From positions 1-30,942 of the forward strand of contig CAJTVR010000053.1 of NCBI GenBank assembly GCA_910580075.1: a stretch of DNA of 30,942 nt, given 5' to 3'. Numbering within the stretch: the stretch's first letter is position 1; every line of letters begins with the position of its first letter. Under the pieces are notes generated by a model. The model was given only the letters and a program-made list of their open reading frames with translations, was not told where the DNA came from and did no database searches. The translations under genes were made by a program, and so were the position numbers. The stretch is from an uncultured Eubacterium sp. GTDB taxonomy: Bacteria > Bacillota > Clostridia > Lachnospirales > Lachnospiraceae. This document shows, one piece after another, positions 1-6,899 of the stretch.

Positions 1-67
1 TTTCCTTTTTCTGTTCGCAGGCGGAACAGAAAAAGGAAAAAGTGTCTCCGCCCGGCGTCCGGGAATC
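1..67 (-). repeat. Copy (i) of the window-end repeat family, truncated by the window edge
   Basis: Read on the minus strand, positions 23-67 match plus-strand positions 30279-30324 almost base for base (CGGACGCC, GGCGGAGACAC, TTTTTCCTTTTTCTGTTCCGCC), with one extra G in the right-hand copy. Positions 1-16 and 24-39 are also a perfect 16-bp inverted repeat around a 7-nt loop, so the left edge can form its own hairpin. The element continues beyond position 1. Confidence 0.8.
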
Positions 68-96
68 CCATCCCCCTCCCTCCCCGGCCCGCTCCC
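67..96 (-). other. Potential G-quadruplex tract downstream of the Mrr-like gene
   Basis: On the minus strand there are six G-tracts of 3 to 5 (complement of the C-runs at 67-69, 72-76, 78-80, 82-85, 88-90 and 94-96) separated by loops of 1 to 3 nt. This fits the usual G3+N1-7 rule with tracts to spare. It begins five bases after the stop codon of the gene at 101-1105, so in RNA it would sit in that gene's 3' end. Folding is inferred. Confidence 0.6.
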
Positions 97-100
97 TGCA

Positions 101-1105
101 TCATTCAAAAGAAAGGCGAAAATCTTCAATTTTCTGCCGGATTACATTTTCAGGATCTCTGCCTGAACGTTTTTCCAGCAGCATCTGTTCAATATCGTTG
201 TCATGCAGAATGAGTATCATCTTCTTTTGCATCACCCATGCTTCGCGTGCTGTAAAACAGGCACTGTCACTGACGCTTCTTCTCGTAATAAGCATCCCGA
301 ACAGGCCTGTTCCATGTACTTTTAAAAAATCTGCAAACTGCCTGACATCTTTTACAGACAGATTCTGGCTGCTATTAACAGCATCGGCGACAATATAATC
401 CGCTGTATAAGCAGTACGCAGAAAAGCCCAGAAACCTGTATTGCAGTAATTAGGGAATATATATTCTCTCCGGTAATTGTTATTTACATCCATGCGCTCC
501 GTCAGCGGTGCAGACAGCGGCGGGCAGAACAGATAAGTAAATATTTCGCCTATCAGCCTCTGATAATTCGTCCAGTCTGCCTTACCAAGCGTGCACAAAT
601 TTAATCTGTCAATCAGATCCAGCTCCTTTTCCTGTCCGCTGCCGGCCTGCACAGTAAATAAAGACTGAAAAAAAGGATGCGGTGTCTGGGCAATCTCTTC
701 GTGGAACTCTGCTGCAAAATAGTCCCTGTCCCAGACCTTAATTCCATATTTTTCGAATATATGATTTAGCCTGTCCGTAAGCTTTCCCGGGAACAGAAAC
801 ACACATCCGGCATCTTCATCTGCTCTGTGAATCTGTCTGAATCTCGCCAATACAGGCTGAATTCTGTCTAATGTAAATAATGACGCCTGTCTTACCTCGA
901 TTATAAGCCTGTGTGTTCCCTCCTCGCCGTTTTGCTCTGCAGACAGATCAAGCTGCAGATGATCACTGATTTTTTCACCAGTTTTTACATTCTGGAATTT
1001 TCCGCTTTTCTGCATCACTTCCAAAATATACTGCAGAAATTCCCTTTCACTGACCACATATTTGTCTGCATCGTTCATGATAATCATATTTTCTGTTTGT
1101 TCCAT
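101..1105 (-). CDS. Protein with two Mrr-like restriction-endonuclease-fold domains, apparently catalytically degenerate
   Basis: The protein has 334 residues, with no signal peptide or membrane segment. Two segments look like PD-(D/E)xK folds by strand pattern. The first (about 20-130) has LIIEVRQ with E70 and R72 where E-x-K is expected. The second (about 205-334) has REYIFPN, then DYIVADAVN (241-244) where D-A-K-N is usual, then GLFGMLITRRS and KMILILHDNDIEQMLL, a C-terminal pattern I associate with Mrr-like proteins of defence loci. The active-site Lys appears to be Val243, so nucleic-acid binding or a structural role is as likely as cleavage. It has its own promoter and stands alone; no methylase or helicase is in the window. 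Start chosen at the first Met, with AAGGA upstream; Met7 is possible. The family assignment is by eye and tentative. Confidence 0.6.
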   Translation of the reverse strand: MEQTENMIIMNDADKYVVSEREFLQYILEVMQKSGKFQNVKTGEKISDHLQLDLSAEQNGEEGTHRLIIEVRQASLFTLDRIQPVLARFRQIHRADEDAGCVFLFPGKLTDRLNHIFEKYGIKVWDRDYFAAEFHEEIAQTPHPFFQSLFTVQAGSGQEKELDLIDRLNLCTLGKADWTNYQRLIGEIFTYLFCPPLSAPLTERMDVNNNYRREYIFPNYCNTGFWAFLRTAYTADYIVADAVNSSQNLSVKDVRQFADFLKVHGTGLFGMLITRRSVSDSACFTAREAWVMQKKMILILHDNDIEQMLLEKRSGRDPENVIRQKIEDFRLSFE

Positions 1106-1174
1106 AGTACTTCTTAAATCCTTTCACCATCCATCTGGCTTTTTCTTTTGTCAGATTTCATTTGTCATAATATG

Positions 1175-1204
1175 ATTTTATCATGGTGCGTCTTTATATG
1201 TCAA
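1175..1204 (-). promoter_or_regulatory. Sigma-A promoter of the Mrr-like gene with an overlapping palindrome
   Basis: Minus strand: TTGACA (1204-1199), 18-nt spacer, TAAAAT (1180-1175), about 70 nt before the start codon. The -10 box lies in the palindrome ATGAT-TTT-ATCAT (1172-1184), a position suited to a repressor. TGACAAA-type repeats occur just downstream. Confidence 0.65.
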
Positions 1205-1260
1205 ATGGCTTTTGTATTTCTTTCTGCCCTGCTTCTTTCCATAGCCGTCAGCGTTTGTCG

Positions 1261-2733
1261 TCAGTTTATCTCATATTTCTCCACATCCATCCAGGCCGTT
1301 CCTTCTGTCTCAAACAAAATCCCGTCCGCCTCCCCCGGCGTATAAATACAGGATGACATCACCTGTTCCCCGTCATTGATAAACAGTTCCACAGAACATC
1401 TGTCCAAAATCAGCCTGAGTCTGATACGGCCGGCCTGACATCTTACAGGCGCCTCACGTTTTGACACAATATGATACCGGAACCCGGAATCGGTGCGGTC
1501 TATGCATACTGTATTCTTCCACGGCTTATAAACAATACGTGTACTGTATTCCTGATTTTCTGCAATGTAAATTACAAATTTGCTATACATCTGCCCTTCA
1601 TCCGGCCTGACATCCACAGTCATGTCTATTGTCCTGCCGGTTACTCCGGAAAGCCTCACTTTTTTTGTCTGCTCCAGCCTGACCCCTTTATGAATCACCG
1701 GATGCATCCAGTATTTCAAAAGCTCTCTGACCGGATTTTGAATCAGACGTCCGTCAGAAAATGACAGTTCCCTTGGCAGTGTGCACATTCCGGCCCATCT
1801 GGCTCCCTCCGGGTGAAAGCGGCTGCTCTCCCAGGACTGCATCCACCCGATTAAAATCCTCCGTCCATCCGGTGTTTCCATCGTCTGCGGCGCATAAAAA
1901 TCCAGGCCGTAATCAACCGCTGACACAGACTTGCGGGTAAAGATATGCTGTGTGCTGTCATAACTGCCCGTCAGGCAGATGACGTCATTGCCGTTGTGAA
2001 ACTCCAGGCCTTCCGCCCGCATTTCCTGCGGCGATACGATAAGCGCCGCCTGTCCGTCCTTTTCAAAAAAATCCGGACACTCCCACATCCGCCCATATTC
2101 ATTGCGGCTTCTGTCAAGCATGGTCACATATTCCCAGCTGTATGCGTCCTTACTTGTAAACAGCAAAACAGCACCGCTGCCATCTGCAGTCCTGCATCCT
2201 GCGACCGCATAAAAACACTGTTTTTTATGATCCCTCCATATTTTGGGATCACGGAAATCTGACAGGCTGCATCCCTGCGGCAGATGTTCCCCGGTAATTA
2301 CCGGATTAAACTCATATTTTTCATAATTTAACCCATCTCCTGCTGCAATGCACTGCGTCTGCCGGCACTGCGGTGTATTATCCTGCCCCTGGACTCCGGT
2401 ATACATCAGCAGATGACGTCCGTCTTTCAGTTCTACTGCACTTCCGGAAAATACGCCCTGTGCATCATAGTCCTGGTCAGGTGCCATTGCCGCCGGAAGC
2501 CACTCCCATTTTATCAGATCCCGGCTCTTTACATGTCCCCAGTGCATCGGCCCCCAGTTAATATCATACGGGTAATACTGATAAAACAGATGATATTCCC
2601 CTTTGTAAATAGAAAAACCGTTCGGATCATTCATCCAGCCGGTTAAAGGAGTCACATGAAACACAGGGCGTTCTTCCGGGAGAATCTTAGCCCCGTTTTC
2701 TTTTTCATAAATTCTTGCTTCTATTAATTTCAT
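1261..2733 (-). CDS. scrB: Glycoside hydrolase family 32: sucrose-6-phosphate hydrolase / beta-fructofuranosidase
   Basis: 490 residues, usual for the intracellular bacterial enzymes, without signal peptide. It hydrolyses terminal beta-fructosides (sucrose, sucrose-6-phosphate or short fructans). GH32 landmarks are all present: WMNDPNG at 33-39 with nucleophile Asp36, FSGSA near 95-99, the FRDP motif (Arg161-Asp162-Pro163) stabilising the transition state, and WECP with acid/base Glu218. The C-terminal part from about 340 is the beta-sandwich. Start ATG follows GAGGTGAAAG. It lies downstream of a broken lacI regulator, with a terminator-like hairpin and an operator-like palindrome between them, so it probably has its own promoter. 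With the adjacent ABC permease reduced to a scar, sugar import must come from elsewhere. The exact substrate cannot be read from sequence, so the symbol is by family. Confidence 0.93.
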   Translation of the reverse strand: MKLIEARIYEKENGAKILPEERPVFHVTPLTGWMNDPNGFSIYKGEYHLFYQYYPYDINWGPMHWGHVKSRDLIKWEWLPAAMAPDQDYDAQGVFSGSAVELKDGRHLLMYTGVQGQDNTPQCRQTQCIAAGDGLNYEKYEFNPVITGEHLPQGCSLSDFRDPKIWRDHKKQCFYAVAGCRTADGSGAVLLFTSKDAYSWEYVTMLDRSRNEYGRMWECPDFFEKDGQAALIVSPQEMRAEGLEFHNGNDVICLTGSYDSTQHIFTRKSVSAVDYGLDFYAPQTMETPDGRRILIGWMQSWESSRFHPEGARWAGMCTLPRELSFSDGRLIQNPVRELLKYWMHPVIHKGVRLEQTKKVRLSGVTGRTIDMTVDVRPDEGQMYSKFVIYIAENQEYSTRIVYKPWKNTVCIDRTDSGFRYHIVSKREAPVRCQAGRIRLRLILDRCSVELFINDGEQVMSSCIYTPGEADGILFETEGTAWMDVEKYEIN

Positions 2734-2782
2734 TTGATTCTTTCACCTCGTTATATCTCTAAATTCGAGTCAGATACTGAAT

Positions 2783-2796
2783 TGGAACGGGTTCCA
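2783..2796. promoter_or_regulatory. LacI-family operator or cre-like palindrome upstream of GH32
   Basis: TGGAACGGGTTCCA is a 14-bp palindrome imperfect only at its two central bases, 50 bp before the GH32 start. It has the shape of LacI/GalR-family operators and matches the CcpA cre consensus TGNAANCGNNNNCA except at one central position. The neighbouring lacI product or CcpA is the likely binder; no binding is shown. Confidence 0.55.
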
Positions 2797-2804
2797 TAAA
2801 ACAG

Positions 2805-2844
2805 AAAAACCACAGCGGGCAAACCTTCATTTCCTCACTGTGGT
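2805..2844 (-). terminator. Terminator downstream of the lacI remnant
   Basis: On the minus strand ACCACAG (2844-2838) pairs with CTGTGGT (2815-2809), followed by a T-run and CTGTTTT. The loop is long (about 22 nt) with some further pairing inside. It would separate lacI transcription from GH32. Confidence 0.55.
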
Positions 2845-2865
2845 ATCTCCCGGGCAGAGAACTGC

Positions 2866-3821
2866 CTACAGTGTCACCTTATGATTTCTGACTGGTTCAC
2901 CATTAATTAAACGAAATATAAGCTGCACCGCTTCCCTGGCAAGCTGCTCTACCGGCTGCATGATCATCGTTATTCTGGGAAAGACCAGCCTTGATCCAAA
3001 AGTCCCGTCATACGTCACCAGCTTTAACTGTTCAGGAATGCTGATTCCGCGCAAAAGCGCAGACTGCAGAACTGCCATAATCGCAGTATCCGTTGCAAAA
3101 ACCCCGTCCACATCCGGATGATTTTCCAGCAGTTCATCAGCTATCCTCTGATAATAGCTGATATCCGTCGAATGCCATTTCAAAAAACAGGTTTCACATG
3201 CAATGCCATGCTCCTTCATAATCTGTTCAAAAACATCATGGCGGCTGTCTGAGGGAGTGCTGACCTCTCCTTTTCCCGGCTCCCGGTACTGCACTACATT
3301 TTTACAGCCTGAATAAACCATCTCCTGTGCCGCCATCCTTCCGCCCGCTTCATGATCCACCGATACACACGGAATCTTTTCCCCCAGATTCCGGTCCAGC
3401 GCCACAATCGGACGCCCGATATTTTCATACTGGGAAATATCCAGTGCTGTATGAGCCGCAAAAATAATACCGTCCACCCTCTGCTGCTTAAGCATATCCA
3501 GATAGCGCCGTTCGTAGTTTTTCTTATAATACGTATTGCAGATCATCGTCTGAAATCCCTCTTCACACAAAGCCTTCTCAGCCGCATTCACAAACTGTGC
3601 AAAAAACGGATGTCCCACTTCCGGCACAATCACGGCCACGATACCGCTCCTGTGAAAAAAAGATTCCTTGCCATTGCATTTGGCGTATAATTTAAAGCTG
3701 CGATAGATGCCTCTATTTTCTGTCTGGTTTCCTCCTTCACATAGCCTTTTCCGCTCAATACCCGTGAAACCGTGCCCACTCCTACCTGCGCATGCTTCGC
3801 AACATCCTGAATTGTGGCCAT
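2866..3821 (-). pseudogene. LacI/GalR-family sugar regulator, split by a -1 frameshift
   Basis: The DNA-binding half reads from ATG at 3821: MATIQDVAKHAQVGVGTVSR, a classic LacI helix-turn-helix plus hinge, through NAMARNLFF. That frame then ends at 3630. The ligand-binding half (FFHRSGIVAVIVPEVGHPFF onward, periplasmic-binding-protein fold, to 2866) is in a frame one base back. The break is at a run of seven T (3655-3661 region); one more T would restore NLFFHRSGIVAV and a 318-residue protein, slightly short of the usual 330-340. The zero-frame codons across the break form U UUU UUC, a -1 slippery heptamer, so slippage could yield some full-length protein. Mutation or a homopolymer sequencing error are simpler. 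The ATG at 3852 belongs to the wrong frame. Likely target: the adjacent GH32 gene. Confidence 0.85.
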
Positions 3822-3850
3822 TCCTTAATTCTCCATAAATTGTATTCCGC

Positions 3851-3896
3851 ATTGTGCCGGCCTGCCCCGTTTCCCTTCAGAGCCCGGCCGCACAAT
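3851..3896. other. Large hairpin in the lacI leader
   Basis: ATTGTGCCGGCC (3851-3862) is complementary to GGCCGCACAAT (3886-3896) with one bulged base, giving an 11-bp GC-rich stem between the lacI promoter and its start codon. On the plus strand it is followed by five T, so it could also stop antisense transcription. Role unknown. Confidence 0.5.
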
Positions 3897-3912
3897 TTTT
3901 ATGTTCGAATTA

Positions 3913-3941
3913 AGTTTACTTTGTTTTATATCATTTGTCAA
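3913..3941 (-). promoter_or_regulatory. Promoter of the lacI-type gene
   Basis: Minus strand: TTGACA (3941-3936), 17-nt spacer, TAAACT (3918-3913). The -35 box directly abuts the stop codon of the permease scar (3942-3944), so the regulator is transcribed independently of it. Confidence 0.6.
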
Positions 3942-4220
3942 TTACCCTTTAATTCCCGACGATGCAATGCCTTCTATGTAATACTTCTGCATAAACAAAA
4001 ACATAATCAGCATCGAAACAACCGAAACTACTAAAGCCGCCATAATTGCACTGTAATGAATCGGCTGTGTTCCAAAAAATACCTGAATGGCCAGCTGAAT
4101 TGTCCGTTTCGTTTCTCCGGTCATTACAAGGAACGGCCACATAAAGTCATTCCAGTGTGCCACAAAATCCAGAATAAATACAGTCGCATACACTGTTTTG
4201 GAAATCGGCATGACAATCAT
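3942..4220 (-). pseudogene. C-terminal remnant of a sugar ABC transporter permease (MalG type)
   Basis: The 92 codons encode the end of a carbohydrate ABC permease: PISKTVYATVFILDFVAHWN, FMWPFLVMT, two hydrophobic segments and YYIEGIASSGIKG, the usual C-terminus. Complete members have about 270-300 residues. The remnant starts inside the EAA loop that contacts the ATPase, so the first four or so membrane helices are gone. The first codon lies directly at the T-tract of the fba terminator (4221-4260), with no ribosome site or promoter. This looks like one end point of a deletion that removed the binding protein, the partner permease and most of this gene. A translated product would not be a functional permease. 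Confidence 0.88.
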
Positions 4221-4260
4221 AAAAAAAGTCCCGCAGATATTTACCAGTCTGCGGGACTTT
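4221..4260 (-). terminator. Rho-independent terminator of fba
   Basis: AAAGTCCCGCAGA (4225-4237) and TCTGCGGGACTTT (4248-4260) form a perfect 13-bp stem with a 10-nt loop. On the minus strand it runs into seven T ending at 4221. The 138 bp between it and the fba stop are pyrimidine-rich, with AGTCTAAGTT repeated twice near 4338-4358. Confidence 0.92.
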
Positions 4261-4398
4261 CTTATTCTTATTCTTCTTATATTTCTTATTTTGATAATAC
4301 TGTTTTTCTTATTCTTAAGAATTTTTTATCCAATTTTAGTCTAAGTTCAGTCTAAGTTTAGTTCCAGCCTGTCCATTCCTGAAAAACTACAGCATTTT

Positions 4399-5262
4399 TT
4401 AAGCTTTTCCAACAGAGCCGAACAGTTCCATTTTTTCTTTAACAGTAGCTTTGATTGCTTCTGCGCCTGGTGCCAGTAATTTACGCGGATCAAAGCCTTT
4501 GCCCTGTAAATCTTTGCCGTCTTCGATGTATTTGCGTGTAGCTTCCTGGAAGGATAACTGGCATTCAGTATTTACATTGATTTTAGCTACACCAAGGGAG
4601 ATTGCCTTCTTAATCATATCTTCCGGAATACCTGTTCCTCCATGAAGAACTAATGGCATATCGCCTGTCTTCTGCTGAACAGCATCCAGTGTTTCAAAAC
4701 TTAATCCAGCCCAGTTTTCCGGATATTTGCCATGGATATTGCCAATGCCTGCTGCAAGCATGTCTACGCCAAGGTCAGCGATTGCTTTGCATTCCTGCGG
4801 ATCTGCACATTCGCCAGCGCCTACTACGCCGTCTTCTTCGCCGCCAATAGAGCCAACTTCAGCTTCAATAGACATTCCTAAGTTATGGGATACTGCAACT
4901 AATTCTTTTGTCTTTGCTACATTCTCCTCAATCGGATAATGGGAACCATCGAACATGATAGATGTAAAGCCTGCCTTGATACATTTATAGCAGCCTTCAT
5001 ATGTACCGTGGTCTAAGTGCAGAGCTACCGGAACAGTAATTCCAAGTTCTTCATCCATAGCTTTTACCATAGCTGCAACTGTCTTAAAACCTGTCATGTA
5101 CTTTCCTGCGCCTTCTGATACGCCTAAGATGACCGGACTGTTTAATTCCTGTGCTGTTAATAATACAGATTTTGTCCATTCCAGGTTGTTGATGTTGAAC
5201 TGGCCTACCGCATAATGACCGGCTTTTGCTTTCTTTAACATTTCTGCTGCTGATACTAACAT
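4399..5262 (-). CDS. fba: Class II fructose-1,6-bisphosphate aldolase
   Basis: 287 residues from the ATG at 5262, which follows GGAGGAATTAAC; an upstream ATG at 5319 has no ribosome site and would add 19 untypical residues. Zn-dependent reversible cleavage of fructose-1,6-bisphosphate to dihydroxyacetone phosphate and glyceraldehyde-3-phosphate in glycolysis. Motifs: LHLDHGT (catalytic Asp84, Zn ligand His85), IMFDGSHYP at 102-110, EAEVGSIGGEED at 133-143, GNIHGKYP with Zn ligand His178, LVLHGGTGIP with His207, and KINVNTECQ for phosphate binding. The gene is monocistronic, with an extended -10 promoter and a strong terminator. Tagatose-bisphosphate aldolases are close relatives, but length, isolation and lack of tagatose genes favour Fba. 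Confidence 0.95.
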   Translation of the reverse strand: MLVSAAEMLKKAKAGHYAVGQFNINNLEWTKSVLLTAQELNSPVILGVSEGAGKYMTGFKTVAAMVKAMDEELGITVPVALHLDHGTYEGCYKCIKAGFTSIMFDGSHYPIEENVAKTKELVAVSHNLGMSIEAEVGSIGGEEDGVVGAGECADPQECKAIADLGVDMLAAGIGNIHGKYPENWAGLSFETLDAVQQKTGDMPLVLHGGTGIPEDMIKKAISLGVAKINVNTECQLSFQEATRKYIEDGKDLQGKGFDPRKLLAPGAEAIKATVKEKMELFGSVGKA

Positions 5263-5323
5263 GTTAATTCCTCCATCTTCTATCTGATTTGATTTAGTAT
5301 AAGGCCTGATGCCCTCCATTTAA

Positions 5324-5332
5324 ATCATACCA
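5324..5332 (-). promoter_or_regulatory. fba promoter, extended -10
   Basis: The minus strand has TGG-TATGAT, an extended -10 box, 62 bases before the fba start. The -35 is poor (TTTATT at 17 nt), as is usual when the TGN extension is present. Confidence 0.6.
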
Positions 5333-5439
5333 TCTTTTGTGAAAAAAATAAAGAATAAATTACCAAAGTTTTTGGCTTTGGGTTACAGTTTTGCTAAAGA
5401 CACGGCTGTAACGGCTGTAAAATTATGCTGCATGCCATA

Positions 5440-5468
5440 TTGCTTTTTTTACCAATACCCCCTATAAT
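5440..5468 (+). promoter_or_regulatory. Promoter of the 86-residue zinc-ribbon gene
   Basis: TTGCTT (5440-5445), 17-nt spacer, perfect TATAAT (5463-5468). Predicted start of transcription is near 5475, giving a leader of about 100 nt. Confidence 0.7.
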
Positions 5469-5503
5469 ATAAAGGTGCATAAATCAGACACAGACCACCC
5501 GAG

Positions 5504-5529
5504 AGCACTTTCCATACAAAGTGCTTTTT
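5504..5529 (+). terminator. Terminator or attenuator hairpin in the leader of the zinc-ribbon gene
   Basis: AGCACTTT (5504-5511), 6-nt loop, AAAGTGCT (5518-5525), then a T-run to 5529. It lies between promoter and start codon, so most transcripts may stop after about 55 nt. AAAGGTGC (5471-5478) could pair with GCACTTT as a competing stem, but it overlaps the predicted transcription start, so that alternative is doubtful. Confidence 0.6.
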
Positions 5530-5577
5530 GGTATACCTATCCCCAAAATTCCCCGCAATATTTATAAGGGAGGAAAC

Positions 5578-5838
5578 ATGGACTTAAACAGACTGGTGAA
5601 AATAACATTTGATAAGCCTGCGGAGTGTAACTCCTGCGGTGCTGCGCTGGAATACAAAGGCATTGGCCGTTATGTGTGCATAAGCTGCGGCAATGAAATG
5701 CTGGATGATTATGGAAAAGTAAAAGAGTATTTCAGAGTACACGGTTCTGCCCCGCTATTTGAAGTAGTAAGAGATACCGGTGTGAGCAAAGACAAAGTGA
5801 AGCTCATTTTAAGCGGTGATTATATGGATATCCGGTAA
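5578..5838 (+). CDS. Small zinc-ribbon / helix-turn-helix protein (YvyF-like)
   Basis: 86 residues from the ATG at 5578 behind AAGGGAGGAAAC; the ATG at 5521 lies in the leader hairpin and is unlikely. The N-terminal part is a four-Cys zinc ribbon (Cys17, Cys20, Cys34, Cys37: CNSC...CISC). The C-terminal part (about 45-80) contains LFEVVRDTGVSKDKVKLIL, which reads as a helix-turn-helix. This order resembles the YvyF-type proteins annotated in flagellar operons, but no flagellar gene is nearby. A longer protein of similar design is encoded at 19995-20411. It is likely a cytoplasmic nucleic-acid-binding regulator; targets are unknown. It is the only plus-strand gene in the left half of the window, single, and flanked by a leader terminator and a 3' terminator. 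Confidence 0.8.
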   Translation: MDLNRLVKITFDKPAECNSCGAALEYKGIGRYVCISCGNEMLDDYGKVKEYFRVHGSAPLFEVVRDTGVSKDKVKLILSGDYMDIR

Positions 5839-5841
5839 ATA

Positions 5842-5902
5842 AAATATCCCTCAGTCAGTCTGTATGGCAGCGCTCCGTCTGCCTGCTGCCAGAGGGATAT
5901 TT
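5842..5902. terminator. Bidirectional terminator between the zinc-ribbon and lipid-kinase genes
   Basis: AAATATCCCTC (5842-5852) and GAGGGATATTT (5892-5902) are a perfect 11-bp inverted repeat, with TGGCAG (5865-5870) and CTGCCA (5886-5891) nested inside. It begins three bases after the plus-strand stop. Both outer arms are AT-rich, so it can serve convergent transcripts. Confidence 0.75.
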
Positions 5903-5993
5903 CATACCGGGAACTGTACTTTATGATACGATTAAAATTATTTTGAATTTTCTTATTAAAGCAGTCTTTCTTCATTAAAGTAATACGGCAGCG

Positions 5994-6899
5994 TCATTTT
6001 CCAGATTCGTCTTTCGGCTTTACCATGATTTCCACAGCACGGTGACAGTTTTTTATCACTGTTTCTTTATGTGTTCCGCCGTATTCTCCGTCTAAGGTCC
6101 ATGGTACTTCTTTTTCAGCCATAAAACGAATCCCGCCCGTCTTAAAAGAGTAGACAAGATCTGTATTGTCAACCCTGGTTAATAGCGATGTAATGATTTC
6201 GTTCAGCTCCAGCGGGTTTTTCGGGCATCTGATTAACGTCACCTCAAATACACCGTCATCCAGCTGCACATTTTTTCCTGCGATTTGTTTAAAACCTCCG
6301 ACTGATATGGAATTCGAAACCATTCCGTATATAAAGTCTTCTTCTAAAACAATGTCCTCATATTCCACACGCATTCTGTAAGATTCAATATCCAAAAGGC
6401 TTTTTGCCCCTTCCAGAATATACGCTGCATGACCGAGAAGGTTTTTTAACTCCTGGTTTGTCTGATAAGATACTTCCGTAAATATTCCAAATGCAGCTAC
6501 ATAGATAAAGCTGTTGTCGTTAAACTGGCCTGCATCACATGGAAACCGCTGTCCCCACAGCGCTATTTCGGCTGCCTTCATCACATTTTTCGGAAGTTTT
6601 AAGGAATTGGCAAAGTCATTGGTACTGCCCATTGGAATATATCCGATTGGCTTTTTTTCCTGCAGCCGCATCATGCCTGTGACGACTTCATCCAGTGTCC
6701 CGTCTCCGCCGCTGCATACAATCAGGTCATACTCTGCGCTTTCGCGTTCGACTGTGTCCGCTGCATCACCTGGAGACTGTGTAGGATGCACCGATACCTG
6801 ATAGCCGCTTTTAATCATTAAGTCAATCATATCTGCCAGTTTAGATTTAATGGAAGCTTTTCCTGCGTGGGAATTGTAAACGAATAATAATTTTTTCAT
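5994..6899 (-). CDS. Diacylglycerol-kinase-family lipid kinase (YegS/BmrU/DgkB type)
   Basis: 301 residues, the usual size. The DAGK catalytic domain is clear: LLFVYNSHAGKAS at the N-terminus, CSGGDGTLDEVV (nucleotide binding, near 62-73) and PMGSTNDFANSL. The C-terminal beta domain ends with the WTLDGEYGG-type strand seen in this family. It phosphorylates diacylglycerol or a related lipid at the inner face of the membrane, feeding phospholipid recycling. The start codon (ATG at 6899) overlaps the whiA stop by one base (TGATG); an in-frame GTG at 6902 lies better spaced from AAAGGA and may be the true start. It is the last gene of the whiA series. Confidence 0.9.
   Translation of the reverse strand: MKKLLFVYNSHAGKASIKSKLADMIDLMIKSGYQVSVHPTQSPGDAADTVERESAEYDLIVCSGGDGTLDEVVTGMMRLQEKKPIGYIPMGSTNDFANSLKLPKNVMKAAEIALWGQRFPCDAGQFNDNSFIYVAAFGIFTEVSYQTNQELKNLLGHAAYILEGAKSLLDIESYRMRVEYEDIVLEEDFIYGMVSNSISVGGFKQIAGKNVQLDDGVFEVTLIRCPKNPLELNEIITSLLTRVDNTDLVYSFKTGGIRFMAEKEVPWTLDGEYGGTHKETVIKNCHRAVEIMVKPKDESGK

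Larger units (their letters stand above)
5263..5577. other. Divergent intergenic region fba / zinc-ribbon gene
   Basis: This 315-bp stretch has no gene. It holds the fba leader and promoter, an inverted repeat CCAAAG-7-CTTTGG (5363-5381) upstream of the fba -10 that could be an operator, a 10-bp direct repeat ACGGCTGTAA near 5402-5420, and the promoter and leader hairpin of the plus-strand gene. Confidence 0.7.

Noticed and set aside
911..1345. Short plus-strand frames opposite the Mrr-like and GH32 genes
   Set aside because: They are shadows of well-supported minus-strand genes or of the promoter region.
3822..3852. Start of the lacI-type gene at 3852
   Set aside because: That frame encodes no HTH before about 3660; the true HTH starts at 3821 in another frame.
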